Shown: one piece after another, positions 37,407 through 46,679 of the stretch
Numbering within the stretch: the first letter of the stretch is position 1
Layout of the letters: each line of letters starts with the position of its first letter
Assembly (NCBI RefSeq): GCF_000299575.1
Contig: NZ_AMGO01000036.1
Location: 1-64,000, forward strand
Direction: 5' to 3'
DNA from: Oceaniovalibus guishaninsula JLT2003
GTDB taxonomy: Bacteria; Pseudomonadota; Alphaproteobacteria; Rhodobacterales; Rhodobacteraceae
Length of the DNA: 64,000 nucleotides
The notes under the pieces: generated by a model
What the model saw: only the letters and a program-made list of their open reading frames with translations
Databases searched by the model: none
What the model was told of the DNA's origin: nothing
Translations under genes and position numbers: made by a program

Positions 37407-37955
37407 ATGAAAGGTCTGGTCGCCATCCTCTATCTGTCCGTCGCCATCGCTGCAAACGGGGCGCTGGCCGACGCGGTGCCCGACGCGCTGCGCGTGGGGG
37501 ACATGAAGAAGCTCAACGTCCATGCCGATCCGAAACCGGCGGGCGACGCGGCTTTCGTCGATGCCGAAGGCGTCGAGCACCGCCTGTCGGACTGGAAGGG
37601 CAAGCATGTGCTGGTCAATTTCTGGGCCACCTGGTGCGCCCCCTGCCGCAAGGAGATGCCGGCGCTAAATGCGCTGCAGGCGCAGATGGGCGGCGAGGAT
37701 TTCGAGGTCGTGACCATCGCCACGGGCCGCAACACCGTCGAGGGAATCGGCCGGTTCTTCGCGGACGAGGGCGTGACGCGACTGCCGGTGCTGCTCGACC
37801 CCACCCAGGCGCTGGCGCGGCAGATGTCGGTTCTGGGCCTGCCCGTGACCGTGCTGCTGGACCCCGAGGGCCGCGAGGTCGCGCGCCTGCTGGGCGATGC
37901 CGACTGGAACGGGCCCGAGGCGCGCGCGCTGCTGGAAGCGATGACCGGCGGCTGA
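37407..37955 (+). CDS. tlpA: TlpA-like periplasmic thioredoxin
   Basis: A 182-residue exported thiol-disulfide oxidoreductase. A signal peptide or anchor (about 1-22, ANGALADA) precedes a thioredoxin fold with the redox pair Cys77-Ala-Pro-Cys80 in [16 protein letters not shown] and the cis-Pro in [11 protein letters not shown]. TlpA proteins reduce periplasmic Cys residues, for example in cytochrome oxidase CuA assembly; the partner here is not shown. ATG 37407 follows GGAGG. The argH-tlpA divergent pair is a conserved alphaproteobacterial arrangement. Confidence 0.88.
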   Translation: MKGLVAILYLSVAIAANGALADAVPDALRVGDMKKLNVHADPKPAGDAAFVDAEGVEHRLSDWKGKHVLVNFWATWCAPCRKEMPALNALQAQMGGEDFEVVTIATGRNTVEGIGRFFADEGVTRLPVLLDPTQALARQMSVLGLPVTVLLDPEGREVARLLGDADWNGPEARALLEAMTGG

Positions 37956-38044
37956 ACCGATTGTCCGCAATTCGAGAGGTTCACTTCTTCTTAGGCCAGA
38001 CATGCGATCACCCTGCGAATTGGAAGTTCGCCGGGAGGCCCTCG

Positions 38045-38866
38045 ATGAAAGACGTATCCGAAGACCCCGGCACGACCGATCCCGTCCCGTTCGTGTCGGG
38101 CCAGCGCGACGACGCGGTGCTGGCGATGGTCGAACGCGCGGTGGCCGACCACAACGTCATGCTGGCCTTCCAGCCCGTCGTTCCGGCCGGCCGCCACGAC
38201 CGCCCCGCCTTCTACGAAGGGCTGATCCGCATTCTCGACGCGCGGGGCCGGATCATTCCCGCCAAGGACTTCATCCTTCAGGTCGAATGCCTCGAGCTGG
38301 GGCGCAGGATCGACTGCCTGTCGCTGGAATGCGGGTTGCGGGTGCTGCGCGAAAATCCCCGGCTGCGGCTGGCCATCAACATGTCGGCGCGGTCCATCGA
38401 CCATCCCGGCTGGCTGGCGGTGCTGGAGGACGGGCTGCGCGACGACCCGACCATCGGCGAACGCCTGATCCTGGAAATCACCGAAAGCTCGGCCATCCAG
38501 ATGCCCGACGCGGTTCAGGCATTCATGACCCGTCTTCAGGCCCGCGGCATCAGCTTTGCCATCGACGATTTCGGATCGGGCTATACCTCAATGCGGTATC
38601 TCAAGGATCTGCGATTCGACATCCTCAAGATCGACGGCCAGTTCATTCGCGGCATCGCCCGGTCGGCCGACAATCAGGCGCTGGTCAAGGCCATCGTGTC
38701 CATCGGGCGGCATTTCGACATGGTGACGATCGCCGAATTCGTCGAGACGGCGGAAGACGCGAAATATCTGGGCCAGATCGGCGTCGATTGCCTTCAGGGC
38801 TACTATTTCGGGGCGCCGACGATCCGCCCGCGCTGGGAACCCTGCCGCGAGGAACGCGCCGGCTAG
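38045..38866 (+). CDS. EAL domain protein (probable c-di-GMP phosphodiesterase)
   Basis: A 273-residue stand-alone EAL-fold protein without GGDEF, sensor or membrane segment. The signature is YEGLIR (Glu58-Gly-Leu instead of EAL). The other metal and catalytic positions are intact: Asn112 (INMSAR), Glu144 (LEITES), Asp174-Asp175 (DDFGSGY), Lys195 (LKIDGQ), the AEFVET segment near 230 and Gln251 (LQGYYFG). This predicts hydrolysis of cyclic di-GMP, since Glu is kept, but the Ala-to-Gly change could lower activity. The frame extends far upstream through the tlpA region; ATG 38045 follows GGGAGG and gives a complete domain. Confidence 0.88.
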   Translation: MKDVSEDPGTTDPVPFVSGQRDDAVLAMVERAVADHNVMLAFQPVVPAGRHDRPAFYEGLIRILDARGRIIPAKDFILQVECLELGRRIDCLSLECGLRVLRENPRLRLAINMSARSIDHPGWLAVLEDGLRDDPTIGERLILEITESSAIQMPDAVQAFMTRLQARGISFAIDDFGSGYTSMRYLKDLRFDILKIDGQFIRGIARSADNQALVKAIVSIGRHFDMVTIAEFVETAEDAKYLGQIGVDCLQGYYFGAPTIRPRWEPCREERAG

Positions 38867-38959
38867 GCTGCGCGCAGGCCGGTTGTGCCTGCGCGCGCGG
38901 CATCCTATCGTCGGGGCAACCGGGGCCGATCGCGCCCCATCCCGCAGCAGGAGCCACTG

Positions 38960-40135
38960 ATGACCAATGTCGTAATCGCCTCGGCCGGCCGCACCGCCGT
39001 CGGCAGCTTCGCCGGCAGCTTCGCCGCCACCCCCGCCCATGAACTGGGCGCCGCCGTTCTGGAAGGCGTGGTCGAACGGGCGGGCATCGACAAGGCCGAT
39101 GTCGACGAGACGATCCTGGGCCAGGTGCTGACCGCCGGCCAGGGCCAGAACCCCGCGCGCCAGGCGCATGTCAACGCGGGCCTTCCCATCGCCTCCTCGG
39201 CATGGAGCCTCAATCAGGTCTGCGGATCGGGCCTGCGCGCGGTGGCGCTGGGCGCGCAGCACATCCAGCTTGGCGATGCCGACATCATCGTCGCGGGCGG
39301 TCAGGAAAACATGTCGCTGTCCCCGCATGTCGCCAACCTGCGCGCCGGGCACAAGATGGGCGACATGAAGTTCATCGACAGCATGATCAAGGACGGTCTC
39401 TGGGACGCGTTCAACGGCTATCACATGGGCCAGACCGCCGAGAACGTCGCCGAGAAATACCAGATCGGCCGCGACCAGCAGGACCAGTTCGCCGTCGCCA
39501 GCCAGCAGAAGGCCGAGGCGGCGCAGAAGGCCGGCCGCTTTGCCGACGAGATCATCCCCTTCACCGTCAAGACCCGCAAGGGCGACACGGTGGTCGATCA
39601 GGACGAATACGTCCGCCACGGCGCCACCATCGAGGCGATGCAGAAACTGCGCCCCGCCTTCGCCAAGGACGGCACCGTCACGGCCGGCAATGCCAGCGGC
39701 ATTAACGACGGGGCCGCCGCCGTGCTGCTGATGCGCGACGACGAGGCCGAGCGCCGCGGCATCACCCCGCTGGCGCGCATCGTCAGCTATGCGACGGCGG
39801 GACTGGACCCGGCGATCATGGGCGTGGGGCCGGTCCATGCCAGCCGCAAGGCGCTGGAAAAGGCCGGCTGGAAGGCGTCCGATCTGGACCTTGTCGAAGC
39901 GAACGAGGCGTTCGCGGCGCAGGCCTGCGCGGTCAACAAGGAAATGGGCTGGGATCCCGAGATCGTCAACGTCAACGGCGGCGCCATCGCCATCGGCCAT
40001 CCCATCGGCGCATCGGGCGCGCGGGTGCTGAACACGCTGCTGTTCGAGATGAAGCGCCGCGATGCCAAGCGCGGGCTTGCGACGCTGTGCATCGGCGGCG
40101 GCATGGGCGTCGCCATGTGCGTCGAGCGGCCCTGA
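38960..40135 (+). CDS. phaA: Acetyl-CoA acetyltransferase (beta-ketothiolase)
   Basis: A 391-residue thiolase that condenses two acetyl-CoA to acetoacetyl-CoA, the first step towards polyhydroxybutyrate and the ethylmalonyl-CoA pathway. The acyl-Cys is Cys88 ([10 protein letters not shown]). The other catalytic residues are His in [17 protein letters not shown] and Cys in LCIGGGMG near the C-terminus. ATG 38960 follows CAGGAG. The patatin and phaB genes follow on the same strand at 29 and 22 bases, so it is the first gene of a three-gene operon. Confidence 0.96.
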   Translation: MTNVVIASAGRTAVGSFAGSFAATPAHELGAAVLEGVVERAGIDKADVDETILGQVLTAGQGQNPARQAHVNAGLPIASSAWSLNQVCGSGLRAVALGAQHIQLGDADIIVAGGQENMSLSPHVANLRAGHKMGDMKFIDSMIKDGLWDAFNGYHMGQTAENVAEKYQIGRDQQDQFAVASQQKAEAAQKAGRFADEIIPFTVKTRKGDTVVDQDEYVRHGATIEAMQKLRPAFAKDGTVTAGNASGINDGAAAVLLMRDDEAERRGITPLARIVSYATAGLDPAIMGVGPVHASRKALEKAGWKASDLDLVEANEAFAAQACAVNKEMGWDPEIVNVNGGAIAIGHPIGASGARVLNTLLFEMKRRDAKRGLATLCIGGGMGVAMCVERP

Positions 40136-40164
40136 CGGCGGGGACCGCAGGACGGCAGGCCCCG

Positions 40165-41004
40165 ATGGCGCGGCTGACACCGCCGTATGACCAGCTTGTC
40201 TTTTCGGGCGGCGGGACGCGGTGTTTCTGGCAAGGCGGCCTGCTGCATGTGCTGCGCGATGCGATCGGGCTGGACCCGGCGCGCATCGCCGGCGTATCGG
40301 GCGGCGCGCTGTCGGCCTGCGGTTTCATCTCGCGGCGCGGGACCGTCGTGCGCGAAACGATGATCGAGGCGTTCAAGGACCAGGACCGCAACCTGCCGCT
40401 GCACGAACCCTTCGACGGCGAGCCGGGCAATTCCCCCCACCAGCAAATCTATCGCAAGGTGGTGGAAACGGTGCTGGACGCCGATGCGCAGCGCCGGATC
40501 GCCAATGGCCCGGCCTTCGAGATTGTGATCGCGCGGCCGCCCGATTCGAACTGGGCCAAGCTGTCGGCCACCGCCGTCATGGCCGCCTACGAGGCCGATC
40601 TGGCCGTCCGGTCCACGCCGCATCTGTCCTGGGCCGAAAAGGCCGGCCTAACGCCCGAACGGGTGGATGCGCGCGCCGCCGCGGCGGAAGGGCGGCTGAT
40701 CGACCTCGTCTGCGCCGCGGCCACGATCCCGCCTGCTTTCGATCCGCCGCTCTGGGACGGGAAACCGGCCATCGACGCCGGCATGACCGATCAGGCGCCC
40801 GTTCCACAGCCGGACGAAGGCACCACGCTGATTCTGCTGACGCGCCGCTTCCGCAACATCCCCGACATTCCCGGCCGCACCTACCTGCAACCGCAGGACG
40901 AGGTGCCGGCCGACAAAATCGACTTCACCGATCCCGACAAGCTGCGCCGCACCTGGGCGATGGGCGAGGATGCGGCACGCGCGCTGCTGGCGGACATGGA
41001 CTAG
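40165..41004 (+). CDS. Patatin-like phospholipase between phaA and phaB
   Basis: A 279-residue Ser-Asp dyad hydrolase. The oxyanion-hole motif GGGTR (15-19), nucleophile Ser45 in GVSGG and Asp204 in DAG are all present, so it should be active. No signal peptide is seen. Placement between the two polyhydroxybutyrate-synthesis genes, 22 bases before phaB, suggests a role at PHB granules or in lipid or hydroxybutyrate-ester turnover. That is inference; the family also includes ordinary phospholipases. Base composition is native. Confidence 0.88.
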   Translation: MARLTPPYDQLVFSGGGTRCFWQGGLLHVLRDAIGLDPARIAGVSGGALSACGFISRRGTVVRETMIEAFKDQDRNLPLHEPFDGEPGNSPHQQIYRKVVETVLDADAQRRIANGPAFEIVIARPPDSNWAKLSATAVMAAYEADLAVRSTPHLSWAEKAGLTPERVDARAAAAEGRLIDLVCAAATIPPAFDPPLWDGKPAIDAGMTDQAPVPQPDEGTTLILLTRRFRNIPDIPGRTYLQPQDEVPADKIDFTDPDKLRRTWAMGEDAARALLADMD

Positions 41005-41026
41005 TTTCAAGAGGAGGAGAGACGAC

Positions 41027-41752
41027 ATGGCAAGAACGGCATTGGTCACGGGGGGCACCCGCGGAATCGGGGCGGCGATTTCGGTCGCGCTGCGCGACGC
41101 GGGCTATGACGTTGCGGCGAATTACGCCGGCAACGACGAGGCGGCGAAGAAATTCGCGGACGAGACGGGGATCAAGGTCTTCAAGTGGTCGGTCGCCGAT
41201 TACGACGCCTGCAAGGACGGAATCGCCAAGGTGGCCGAGGCGCTTGGCCCGGTCGAGGTGCTGGTCAACAATGCCGGCATCACCCGCGACGCGATGTTCC
41301 ACCGCATGACCCCCGACCAGTGGCGCGAGGTGATCGACACCAACCTGACCGGCGTGTTCAACATGACCCATTGCGTCTGGGGCGCCATGCGCGACGCCAA
41401 GTTCGGGCGCGTCGTCAACATCAGTTCGATCAACGGCCAGAAGGGCCAGGCCGGTCAGGCGAATTACAGCGCCGCCAAGGCGGGCGATCTGGGCTTCACC
41501 AAGGCGCTGGCGCAGGAAGGCGCGCGGGCCGGCATCACCGTGAACGCGATCTGCCCCGGCTATATCGGCACGGAAATGGTGCGCGCCATCGACGAGAAGG
41601 TGCTGAACGAACGCATCATCCCGCAGATCCCCGTCGGCCGCCTGGGCGAGCCCGAGGAAATCGCCCGTTGCGTGGTGTTCCTGGCGGGCGAGGATGCGGG
41701 CTTCATCACCGGTAGCACGATTTCGGCCAATGGCGGCCAGTATTTCGCCTGA
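41027..41752 (+). CDS. phaB: Acetoacetyl-CoA reductase
   Basis: A 241-residue short-chain dehydrogenase that reduces acetoacetyl-CoA to (R)-3-hydroxybutyryl-CoA with NADPH. The cofactor motif TGGTRGIG is at 8-15. The catalytic set is Asn107, Ser134 (NISSINGQKGQ), Tyr147 and Lys151 (ANYSAAKAG). The QKGQAGQANYSAAKAG region is typical of PhaB rather than FabG. ATG 41027 has an AGGAGGAGAG site. A strong terminator follows eight bases after the stop codon. PHB synthase phaC is not in this window. Confidence 0.95.
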   Translation: MARTALVTGGTRGIGAAISVALRDAGYDVAANYAGNDEAAKKFADETGIKVFKWSVADYDACKDGIAKVAEALGPVEVLVNNAGITRDAMFHRMTPDQWREVIDTNLTGVFNMTHCVWGAMRDAKFGRVVNISSINGQKGQAGQANYSAAKAGDLGFTKALAQEGARAGITVNAICPGYIGTEMVRAIDEKVLNERIIPQIPVGRLGEPEEIARCVVFLAGEDAGFITGSTISANGGQYFA

Positions 41753-41759
41753 ACGAAAA

Positions 41760-41789
41760 GGACCGGCGCGGTCGATGCCGCGCCGGTCC
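41760..41789. terminator. Intrinsic terminator after phaB
   Basis: A perfect 12-base-pair GC stem, left arm 41760-41771 (GGACCGGCGCGG), six-base loop, right arm 41778-41789, lies eight bases after the phaB stop. Only short T runs follow. It is between phaB and the convergent YdcH gene and may serve both. Confidence 0.8.
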
Positions 41790-41832
41790 CCAGTTTGCGG
41801 TCAAGTTCGCCTTTCGGGCGAATCGATCCGGA

Positions 41833-42003
41833 TCAGTGGCTAAGACGGTCGATCTGTTCCTTGAGCCGCAACTTCTCGCGTTTCAGTTCGGTGATTCGAA
41901 GGGCGTCGGTGCCGGGACTGCGCTGCGCGTCCTCCACCATGTCCGAAAGATTTTGGTGTTTCTTCCGCAATTCCGAGACATGAGCGTCCAATGACATCGC
42001 CAT
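41833..42003 (-). CDS. YdcH/DUF465 family small protein
   Basis: A 56-residue coiled-coil protein (MAMSLDAHVSELRKKHQNL... ITELKREKLRLKEQIDRLSH), too short to show in a 60-residue cutoff. Two heptad-type helices with KKEKLxLKExIxRL at the C-terminus are the mark of the DUF465 family. Function unknown. A second member, 77 residues, is at 57018-57251. The gene has a good GAAGGAGGA site before ATG 42003. Confidence 0.85.
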   Translation of the reverse strand: MAMSLDAHVSELRKKHQNLSDMVEDAQRSPGTDALRITELKREKLRLKEQIDRLSH

Positions 42004-42105
42004 CCTCCTTCGTTTCGGGTGCCGTCAGGGTAGTCCATCACATTTAGGTGGGTCTGTCACCAATACCAGTGCACGAATTGGATTCAGTTTGTCCGCTAAC
42101 TGACG

Positions 42106-42870
42106 TTACGGCAGCTTTTCGCCACAACGCAGGGCAGAATACACCTTTGGCGTGTAATCCTCGGCATCTTGGCCATGCGTCGGCCCGTAATGCAGGATCA
42201 GGGGCGCCGCCAGCCGCAGCGGCGCGCGTCCGCCCTTGCGCCCCTGCACGACGACCAGCGTGGCGTCGCGCCCGGCGCGCGGGCAAAGCGGCCGCACGAC
42301 GATGCTGCCCAGATCGCCCGCCATCGGCGTCAGCAGGTCGGCCAGCCGGTCGGCGCGCTGAATCACCGTCATCCAGCCCCGCGGTGCCAGACGCCGCGAC
42401 CCGGCGGCGATCCAGTCGGCCAGCGGCGTATCGCCCGCCAGCGCGGTGTCGCGGCCAGAATCGCGGGCGGCGGTTCCCTGTCGCCGGTCGAAGAACGGCG
42501 GGTTGGCAATGACGTGATCGAACCGCCGCTGGCGCAGATCGGGCGGCAGCGCCCGCAGGTCGGCGGTGACGATCCGCGCGGCAATCCCGTTCAGCGCGGC
42601 GTTGCCGCGCGCCAATTCGGCATAATGCGGCTGTATCTCGACCCCGGTCAGGTCCAGCCCGCCGACACGCGCGCCGAGGCAGAGCAACGCGGCACCGCCG
42701 CCGCAGCCCAGTTCCAGCACGCTGTCGCCGGCCCGCGCCGGAACGAAGGCCGCCAGAAGCACCGGGTCGATCCCCGCGCGATAGCCCCGGCGCGGCTGAT
42801 CCAGCCGCAGCCTGCCGCCCAGGAACGCGTCGCGCGTCAGGCCGCCGGCATCATCCCAGGGCGATGTCAT
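42106..42870 (-). CDS. tRNA1(Val) A37 N6-methyltransferase-like protein
   Basis: A 254-residue SAM-dependent methylase of the TrmN6/YfiC type. The SAM motif is SVLELGCGGGAALLCLGAR near residue 50, with the acidic motif LTGVEIQPHYAEL, and the base-flipping NPPF motif is intact in HVIANPPFFDRRQG. NPPF fits N6-adenine methylation; by family the substrate would be tRNA or a protein. ATG 42870 (MTSPWDD) was chosen; the start overlaps the DUF2007 gene by 20 bases. Confidence 0.82.
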   Translation of the reverse strand: MTSPWDDAGGLTRDAFLGGRLRLDQPRRGYRAGIDPVLLAAFVPARAGDSVLELGCGGGAALLCLGARVGGLDLTGVEIQPHYAELARGNAALNGIAARIVTADLRALPPDLRQRRFDHVIANPPFFDRRQGTAARDSGRDTALAGDTPLADWIAAGSRRLAPRGWMTVIQRADRLADLLTPMAGDLGSIVVRPLCPRAGRDATLVVVQGRKGGRAPLRLAAPLILHYGPTHGQDAEDYTPKVYSALRCGEKLP

Positions 42871-43063
42871 TGTCGCGCAGCACGGCGCTGGCACGGAAAT
42901 GATCGCGCGCGGCCACCATCAGCCGTCGGGGCAGGATCCCGATCGACCCTTCCAGGACACTCATATGGACGTCCAGTTCGAACCACTCTATTCCCTCGCC
43001 CTGAAGAAGCGCCTTGGCGAAGGCGATGGAGGTCGGGTCGCTGCTGCGCATCAGTTCCTTCAT
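42851..43063 (-). CDS. DUF2007 domain protein
   Basis: A 70-residue protein of the DUF2007 (putative signal-transducing) family: MKELMRSSDPTSIAFAKALLQGEGIEWFELD followed by ILPRRLMVAARDHFRA. It overlaps the methylase gene by 20 bases, the usual gene pair in Rhodobacterales. Its function is unknown. It is divergent from the polyprenyl synthase gene, with 53 bases between starts. Confidence 0.85.
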   Translation of the reverse strand: MKELMRSSDPTSIAFAKALLQGEGIEWFELDVHMSVLEGSIGILPRRLMVAARDHFRASAVLRDNDIALG

Positions 43064-43116
43064 GCCGGCACATAAGGTCGCCGCCCGAGGTTTGTCGAGG
43101 CTATGACGGAACGCGC

Positions 43117-44109
43117 ATGACCCAGCAATTGCAGATAACGCCCCTCGACCGTCTGGCGGCGGCGCTGGCCGAGCCGCTGGAAGGGGTGGGCGAAACGATC
43201 CGCGCGCGCATGGTCAGCGAACACGCCCCCCGCATCCCCGAAGTGACCGAGCATCTGATCGGCGCGGGCGGCAAGCGCATCCGCCCGATGCTGACGCTGG
43301 CCGCGTCGCGCCTGTGCGGCTATCGCGGCATGCACGACGTGCGGCTGGCCGCCACGGTCGAGTTCATCCATACCGCGACGCTGCTGCATGACGACGTGGT
43401 CGATCAAAGCGGCCAGCGGCGCGGGCGCCCCACGGCCAACCTGCTTTGGGACAACAAGTCATCGGTGCTGGTGGGCGATTACCTGTTCGCCCGCGCCTTT
43501 CAGCTGATGGTCGAGACGGGCAATCTGCGCGTGCTCGACATCCTGTCGAACGCCGCCGCCACCATCGCCGAGGGCGAGGTTCTGCAACTGACCGCCGCCA
43601 GCGATCTGGCCACGTCCGAGGCGACCTATCTCAAGATCGTGCGCGGCAAGACCGCCGCGCTGTTTTCGGCGGCGACGGAAACGGGCGGCATCATCGCGGG
43701 CGCGGACGACGAGGTGGTCGCCGCGCTGCATGTCTATGGTGACGCGCTGGGGATCGCCTTCCAGATGGTCGACGACCTGCTGGACTGGCAGGGCGACGAC
43801 ATCGGCAAGAATACCGGCGACGATTTCCGCGAACGCAAGATGACGCTGCCGATCATCCGCGCGGTCGCGGGGGCCGAAGGCGACGACTGGGCGTTCTGGG
43901 CGCGCACCATCGGCAAGGGCCGGCAGGAAGACGGCGACCTGCATCGCGCGCGCGCCCTGATCGACGCGCAGGGCGCGCTGGAATCGGTGCGCAAGGACGC
44001 GCTGGGATGGGCCGACCGGGGGCGCGAGGCGCTGACGCGCTGCCCGCCGGGCGATCTGCGCGACATGCTGGCCGATCTGTCGGATTACGTCGTCGAACGG
44101 ATCCGCTAG
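43117..44109 (+). CDS. Long-chain polyprenyl diphosphate synthase (probably decaprenyl)
   Basis: A 330-residue trans-prenyltransferase making the ubiquinone side chain. The first Asp-rich motif is Asp92-Asp-x-x-Asp96 (LLHDDVVDQSGQRRGRPTAN); the second is DDLLDWQGD near 225-230. GGKRIRP at 51-57 binds IPP. Small residues just before the first motif (HTATLL) fit a long-chain product; alphaproteobacteria usually make ubiquinone-10, so decaprenyl is likely. IPP and DMAPP come from the pathway whose ispE gene converges with it, overlapping by four bases. Confidence 0.92.
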   Translation: MTQQLQITPLDRLAAALAEPLEGVGETIRARMVSEHAPRIPEVTEHLIGAGGKRIRPMLTLAASRLCGYRGMHDVRLAATVEFIHTATLLHDDVVDQSGQRRGRPTANLLWDNKSSVLVGDYLFARAFQLMVETGNLRVLDILSNAAATIAEGEVLQLTAASDLATSEATYLKIVRGKTAALFSAATETGGIIAGADDEVVAALHVYGDALGIAFQMVDDLLDWQGDDIGKNTGDDFRERKMTLPIIRAVAGAEGDDWAFWARTIGKGRQEDGDLHRARALIDAQGALESVRKDALGWADRGREALTRCPPGDLRDMLADLSDYVVERIR

Positions 44110-44927
44110 GCCAGGACCGGCGCGGCGGCGACCCACCACCGGGGCTGCCGGGCCCCGATGCGACCGGCCGCGCGCGCGGCATCCGCCTGCGTGGCGTAAA
44201 GCCCGAAGCATGTGGCGCCCGACCCCGACATGCGCGCCAGCAGACAATCCTGCGCTGTCAGTTCGGCCAGCGTGTCGCCCACCGCCGAAGCCAGCCGCAT
44301 CGCCGCCGGTTGCAGGTCGTTGCGGCATCCCGCCAGCCAATCGGCCAGGTCCCGCGCATTGGTCCAGGGCCGCATCCTCGGCAGGGGCGAACCGGCGGCG
44401 CCCTGCAACGCGGCGAAAACGGCCGGCGTGGACAGCGCGACGCCGGGATTGACCAGCACCAGATGCGCTTGCGGCAGCGGCGGCACCGCATCCAGCCGCT
44501 CGCCAATACCCCGCATGCGCGCGGGCCTGCCCGCCAGGCAGACCGGCACGTCCGCCCCCAGCGCGCCCGCATCCGGCACGGCGCGACCGTCCATCGCCGC
44601 CAGCGCCCGCAGCGTGGCGGCGGCATCCGCCGATCCGCCGCCGATGCCGGACGCGACGGGCAGGCGCTTGGTCAGCGTCAGCGCGGCCGCCGGCCCGCCC
44701 GTCGCCCGTGCCGCGCGCATCACAAGGTTGTCGTCGCCCGAAGGCACCCCGCCGGTCATCGGCCCCGCGACCGTCAGCGACCAGTCGTCGGCCGGTTCCG
44801 CGCGCACGGTGTCGCCGATGCCCGCGAAGACCACCAGCGAATCCAGCAGGTGATAGCCGTCGGCGCGGCGGCCGGTGACATGCAGGCAAAGGTTGATCTT
44901 GGCGGGCGCTTCGGCCTCAGCCGTCAT
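44106..44927 (-). CDS. ispE: 4-diphosphocytidyl-2-C-methyl-D-erythritol kinase
   Basis: A 273-residue GHMP kinase of the non-mevalonate isoprenoid pathway. The N-terminus APAKINLCLHVTGRRADGYHLLDSL and the ATP loop LPVASGIGGGSADAAATLRAL are diagnostic. A third motif, MSGSGATCFGLY, is near the C-terminus. It is coupled to the TPR gene by an 11-base overlap and converges with the polyprenyl synthase. ispH, for the last step of the same pathway, is at 18288. Confidence 0.96.
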   Translation of the reverse strand: MTAEAEAPAKINLCLHVTGRRADGYHLLDSLVVFAGIGDTVRAEPADDWSLTVAGPMTGGVPSGDDNLVMRAARATGGPAAALTLTKRLPVASGIGGGSADAAATLRALAAMDGRAVPDAGALGADVPVCLAGRPARMRGIGERLDAVPPLPQAHLVLVNPGVALSTPAVFAALQGAAGSPLPRMRPWTNARDLADWLAGCRNDLQPAAMRLASAVGDTLAELTAQDCLLARMSGSGATCFGLYATQADAARAAGRIGARQPRWWVAAAPVLA

Positions 44928-46608
44928 TCGCCACCTTCAGCGGATCGGCGCCTTCCTCCTCCAGAACCGCGTCTAGCCCCAGTTCCAGCTTCCGGCGGAT
45001 GCGGTCGGCGTCGATGTCTTCCTCCGACGCGTTGTCGGCGAAGGACAGCGCGCGCGACCACTGGAACCGCGCCTCCAGATGACGGCCCACCGCCCAATAG
45101 ATGTCGCCCAGATGATCGTTCAGCACCGGATCAACCGGCGTCAGCTGCACCGCGCGCTCCATCGGCGCGACCGCCTCGTCATAGCGGCCCAGCTTGTAGA
45201 AAACCCAGGCCAGGCTGTCGACGATATAGCCGCTGTCGGGCCGCGCGGCGACGGCGCGTTCGATCATGTCCAGCGCCTCGTCCAGCTTCTCGCGCCGCTC
45301 GACCAGCGAATAGCCCAGATAGTTCAGAACCTGCGGCTGATCGGGGTTCAGGTCCAGCGCGCGGCGGAAATCGGCCTCGGCCGCGGGCCAGTCGCCGGTG
45401 CGTTCGGCGGTGACGGCGCGGGCGAAATAGACCACCCATTGCGACGCCTGCGGGGTGTCGAACAGCGCGACCGCGCGGTCATAGGCATCGCGCGCCTCGG
45501 CGAACCTGTCCAGATCGCGCAGCGCGTCGCCAAGTTGAGCCTGCACCACCGCGATATCGGGGCGGTCCTGCGCCAGCCGCCGCAGCACCTCGATCGCGGC
45601 ATCCTTGCGGTCGGCCTTCAGCATCGCCTCGGCCCGGCCGAGTTCGGCCGCGATATGCGCGGGGCCGTCATTGGGAATGGCGGCATAGGTGGCGATGGCC
45701 AGATCGTATTGCCCCATCTCGTCCAGCAGGGCGGCGCTCAGCAGGGCGGCCTCGACGTGATCGGGGCGCAGTTCCTGTGCAGCGCGCGAATAAAGCAGCG
45801 TATAGCCGCGCGCCACCTCGTCCGCCAGGGCGGCGGCGATGTCATGCGCGGCCTCGGCCATGCCCGCGCGCGCATCGGGCGCCACGGTGAAATCCAGCGT
45901 CTCGCCCGACGCGGCCCGGTCGCGCAGATCGGCCAGCATCGGGTCCAGATCCGGGCCGAACCCTTCCAGCAGCACGCTGACCGCGCGGTCCCCCTGGCCC
46001 AATTGCGTCAGGATCTGCGCGCGCGCGATCAGCCCGCGCCGCGTCAGCCGCAGATCCTTTTCCGCCGAAAGCAGCGCCTCGGCCTCGTCGAAGCGGCCCA
46101 GCGACGCCAGCGCCAGCGCCTTGTGATAGATGCCGTAAGCCTGCACCGCGCCGTCGCCCGCCAGATCGTCGAACGCGGCCAGCGCGTCGTCGGTCCGTTC
46201 GGCCCCCAGCAGCGCCCAGCCCCGCGCCAGCCCGTCGAAAAGCGGCCCGACGCTGCGCCCGGCCTCCAGCTCGTCCAGCAAGTCCGTCCACGCGCCGTCG
46301 CGGGCGGCGACCGTCGCCAGCGCCAGGTTGGCGATCTGATTGTCGGCGCCCGTCTCGACATAGCGGCTCGCGGCGGCGGCGGCGCTGTCGAAATCGCCCA
46401 GCGACATGTGCGCGCCGATCAGCCCTTCCAGCATCTCGCGGTTGGTGGCGTCCCTGCGCACGCCCTGCGCCAGATAGCGCGCGGCCTCGGCGAAATCGTT
46501 GCGGATCTGCGCGTGCCGCCCGGCAAGATAGGCGCCCGCATCCTCGCGCTCGCCCCCGGTGGCGACGGTCGGCAAAAGCAGGGCTAAGGCAAGGGCAAGA
46601 CGGTGCAT
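44917..46608 (-). CDS. TPR-repeat exported protein
   Basis: A 563-residue protein made of a signal peptide (about 1-20, ending near TVATGG) and at least ten tetratricopeptide repeats, with clear canonical units from about 360 to 510 such as LNPDQPQVLNYLGYSLVERREKLDEAL and RPDSGYIVDSLAWVFYKLGRYDEAV. It probably serves as a periplasmic or outer-membrane-associated scaffold. The ATG 46608 with GAAAGGA is preferred over the TTG two codons upstream. It precedes ispE by overlapping codons. Partners unknown. Confidence 0.85.
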   Translation of the reverse strand: MHRLALALALLLPTVATGGEREDAGAYLAGRHAQIRNDFAEAARYLAQGVRRDATNREMLEGLIGAHMSLGDFDSAAAAASRYVETGADNQIANLALATVAARDGAWTDLLDELEAGRSVGPLFDGLARGWALLGAERTDDALAAFDDLAGDGAVQAYGIYHKALALASLGRFDEAEALLSAEKDLRLTRRGLIARAQILTQLGQGDRAVSVLLEGFGPDLDPMLADLRDRAASGETLDFTVAPDARAGMAEAAHDIAAALADEVARGYTLLYSRAAQELRPDHVEAALLSAALLDEMGQYDLAIATYAAIPNDGPAHIAAELGRAEAMLKADRKDAAIEVLRRLAQDRPDIAVVQAQLGDALRDLDRFAEARDAYDRAVALFDTPQASQWVVYFARAVTAERTGDWPAAEADFRRALDLNPDQPQVLNYLGYSLVERREKLDEALDMIERAVAARPDSGYIVDSLAWVFYKLGRYDEAVAPMERAVQLTPVDPVLNDHLGDIYWAVGRHLEARFQWSRALSFADNASEEDIDADRIRRKLELGLDAVLEEEGADPLKVANDG

Positions 46609-46679
46609 CGGCAATCCTTTCGGGCGTCATGGCCAGATGACGCTAGGGGCCGCCCGCGCCGCTGACAATCGCGCAACGA

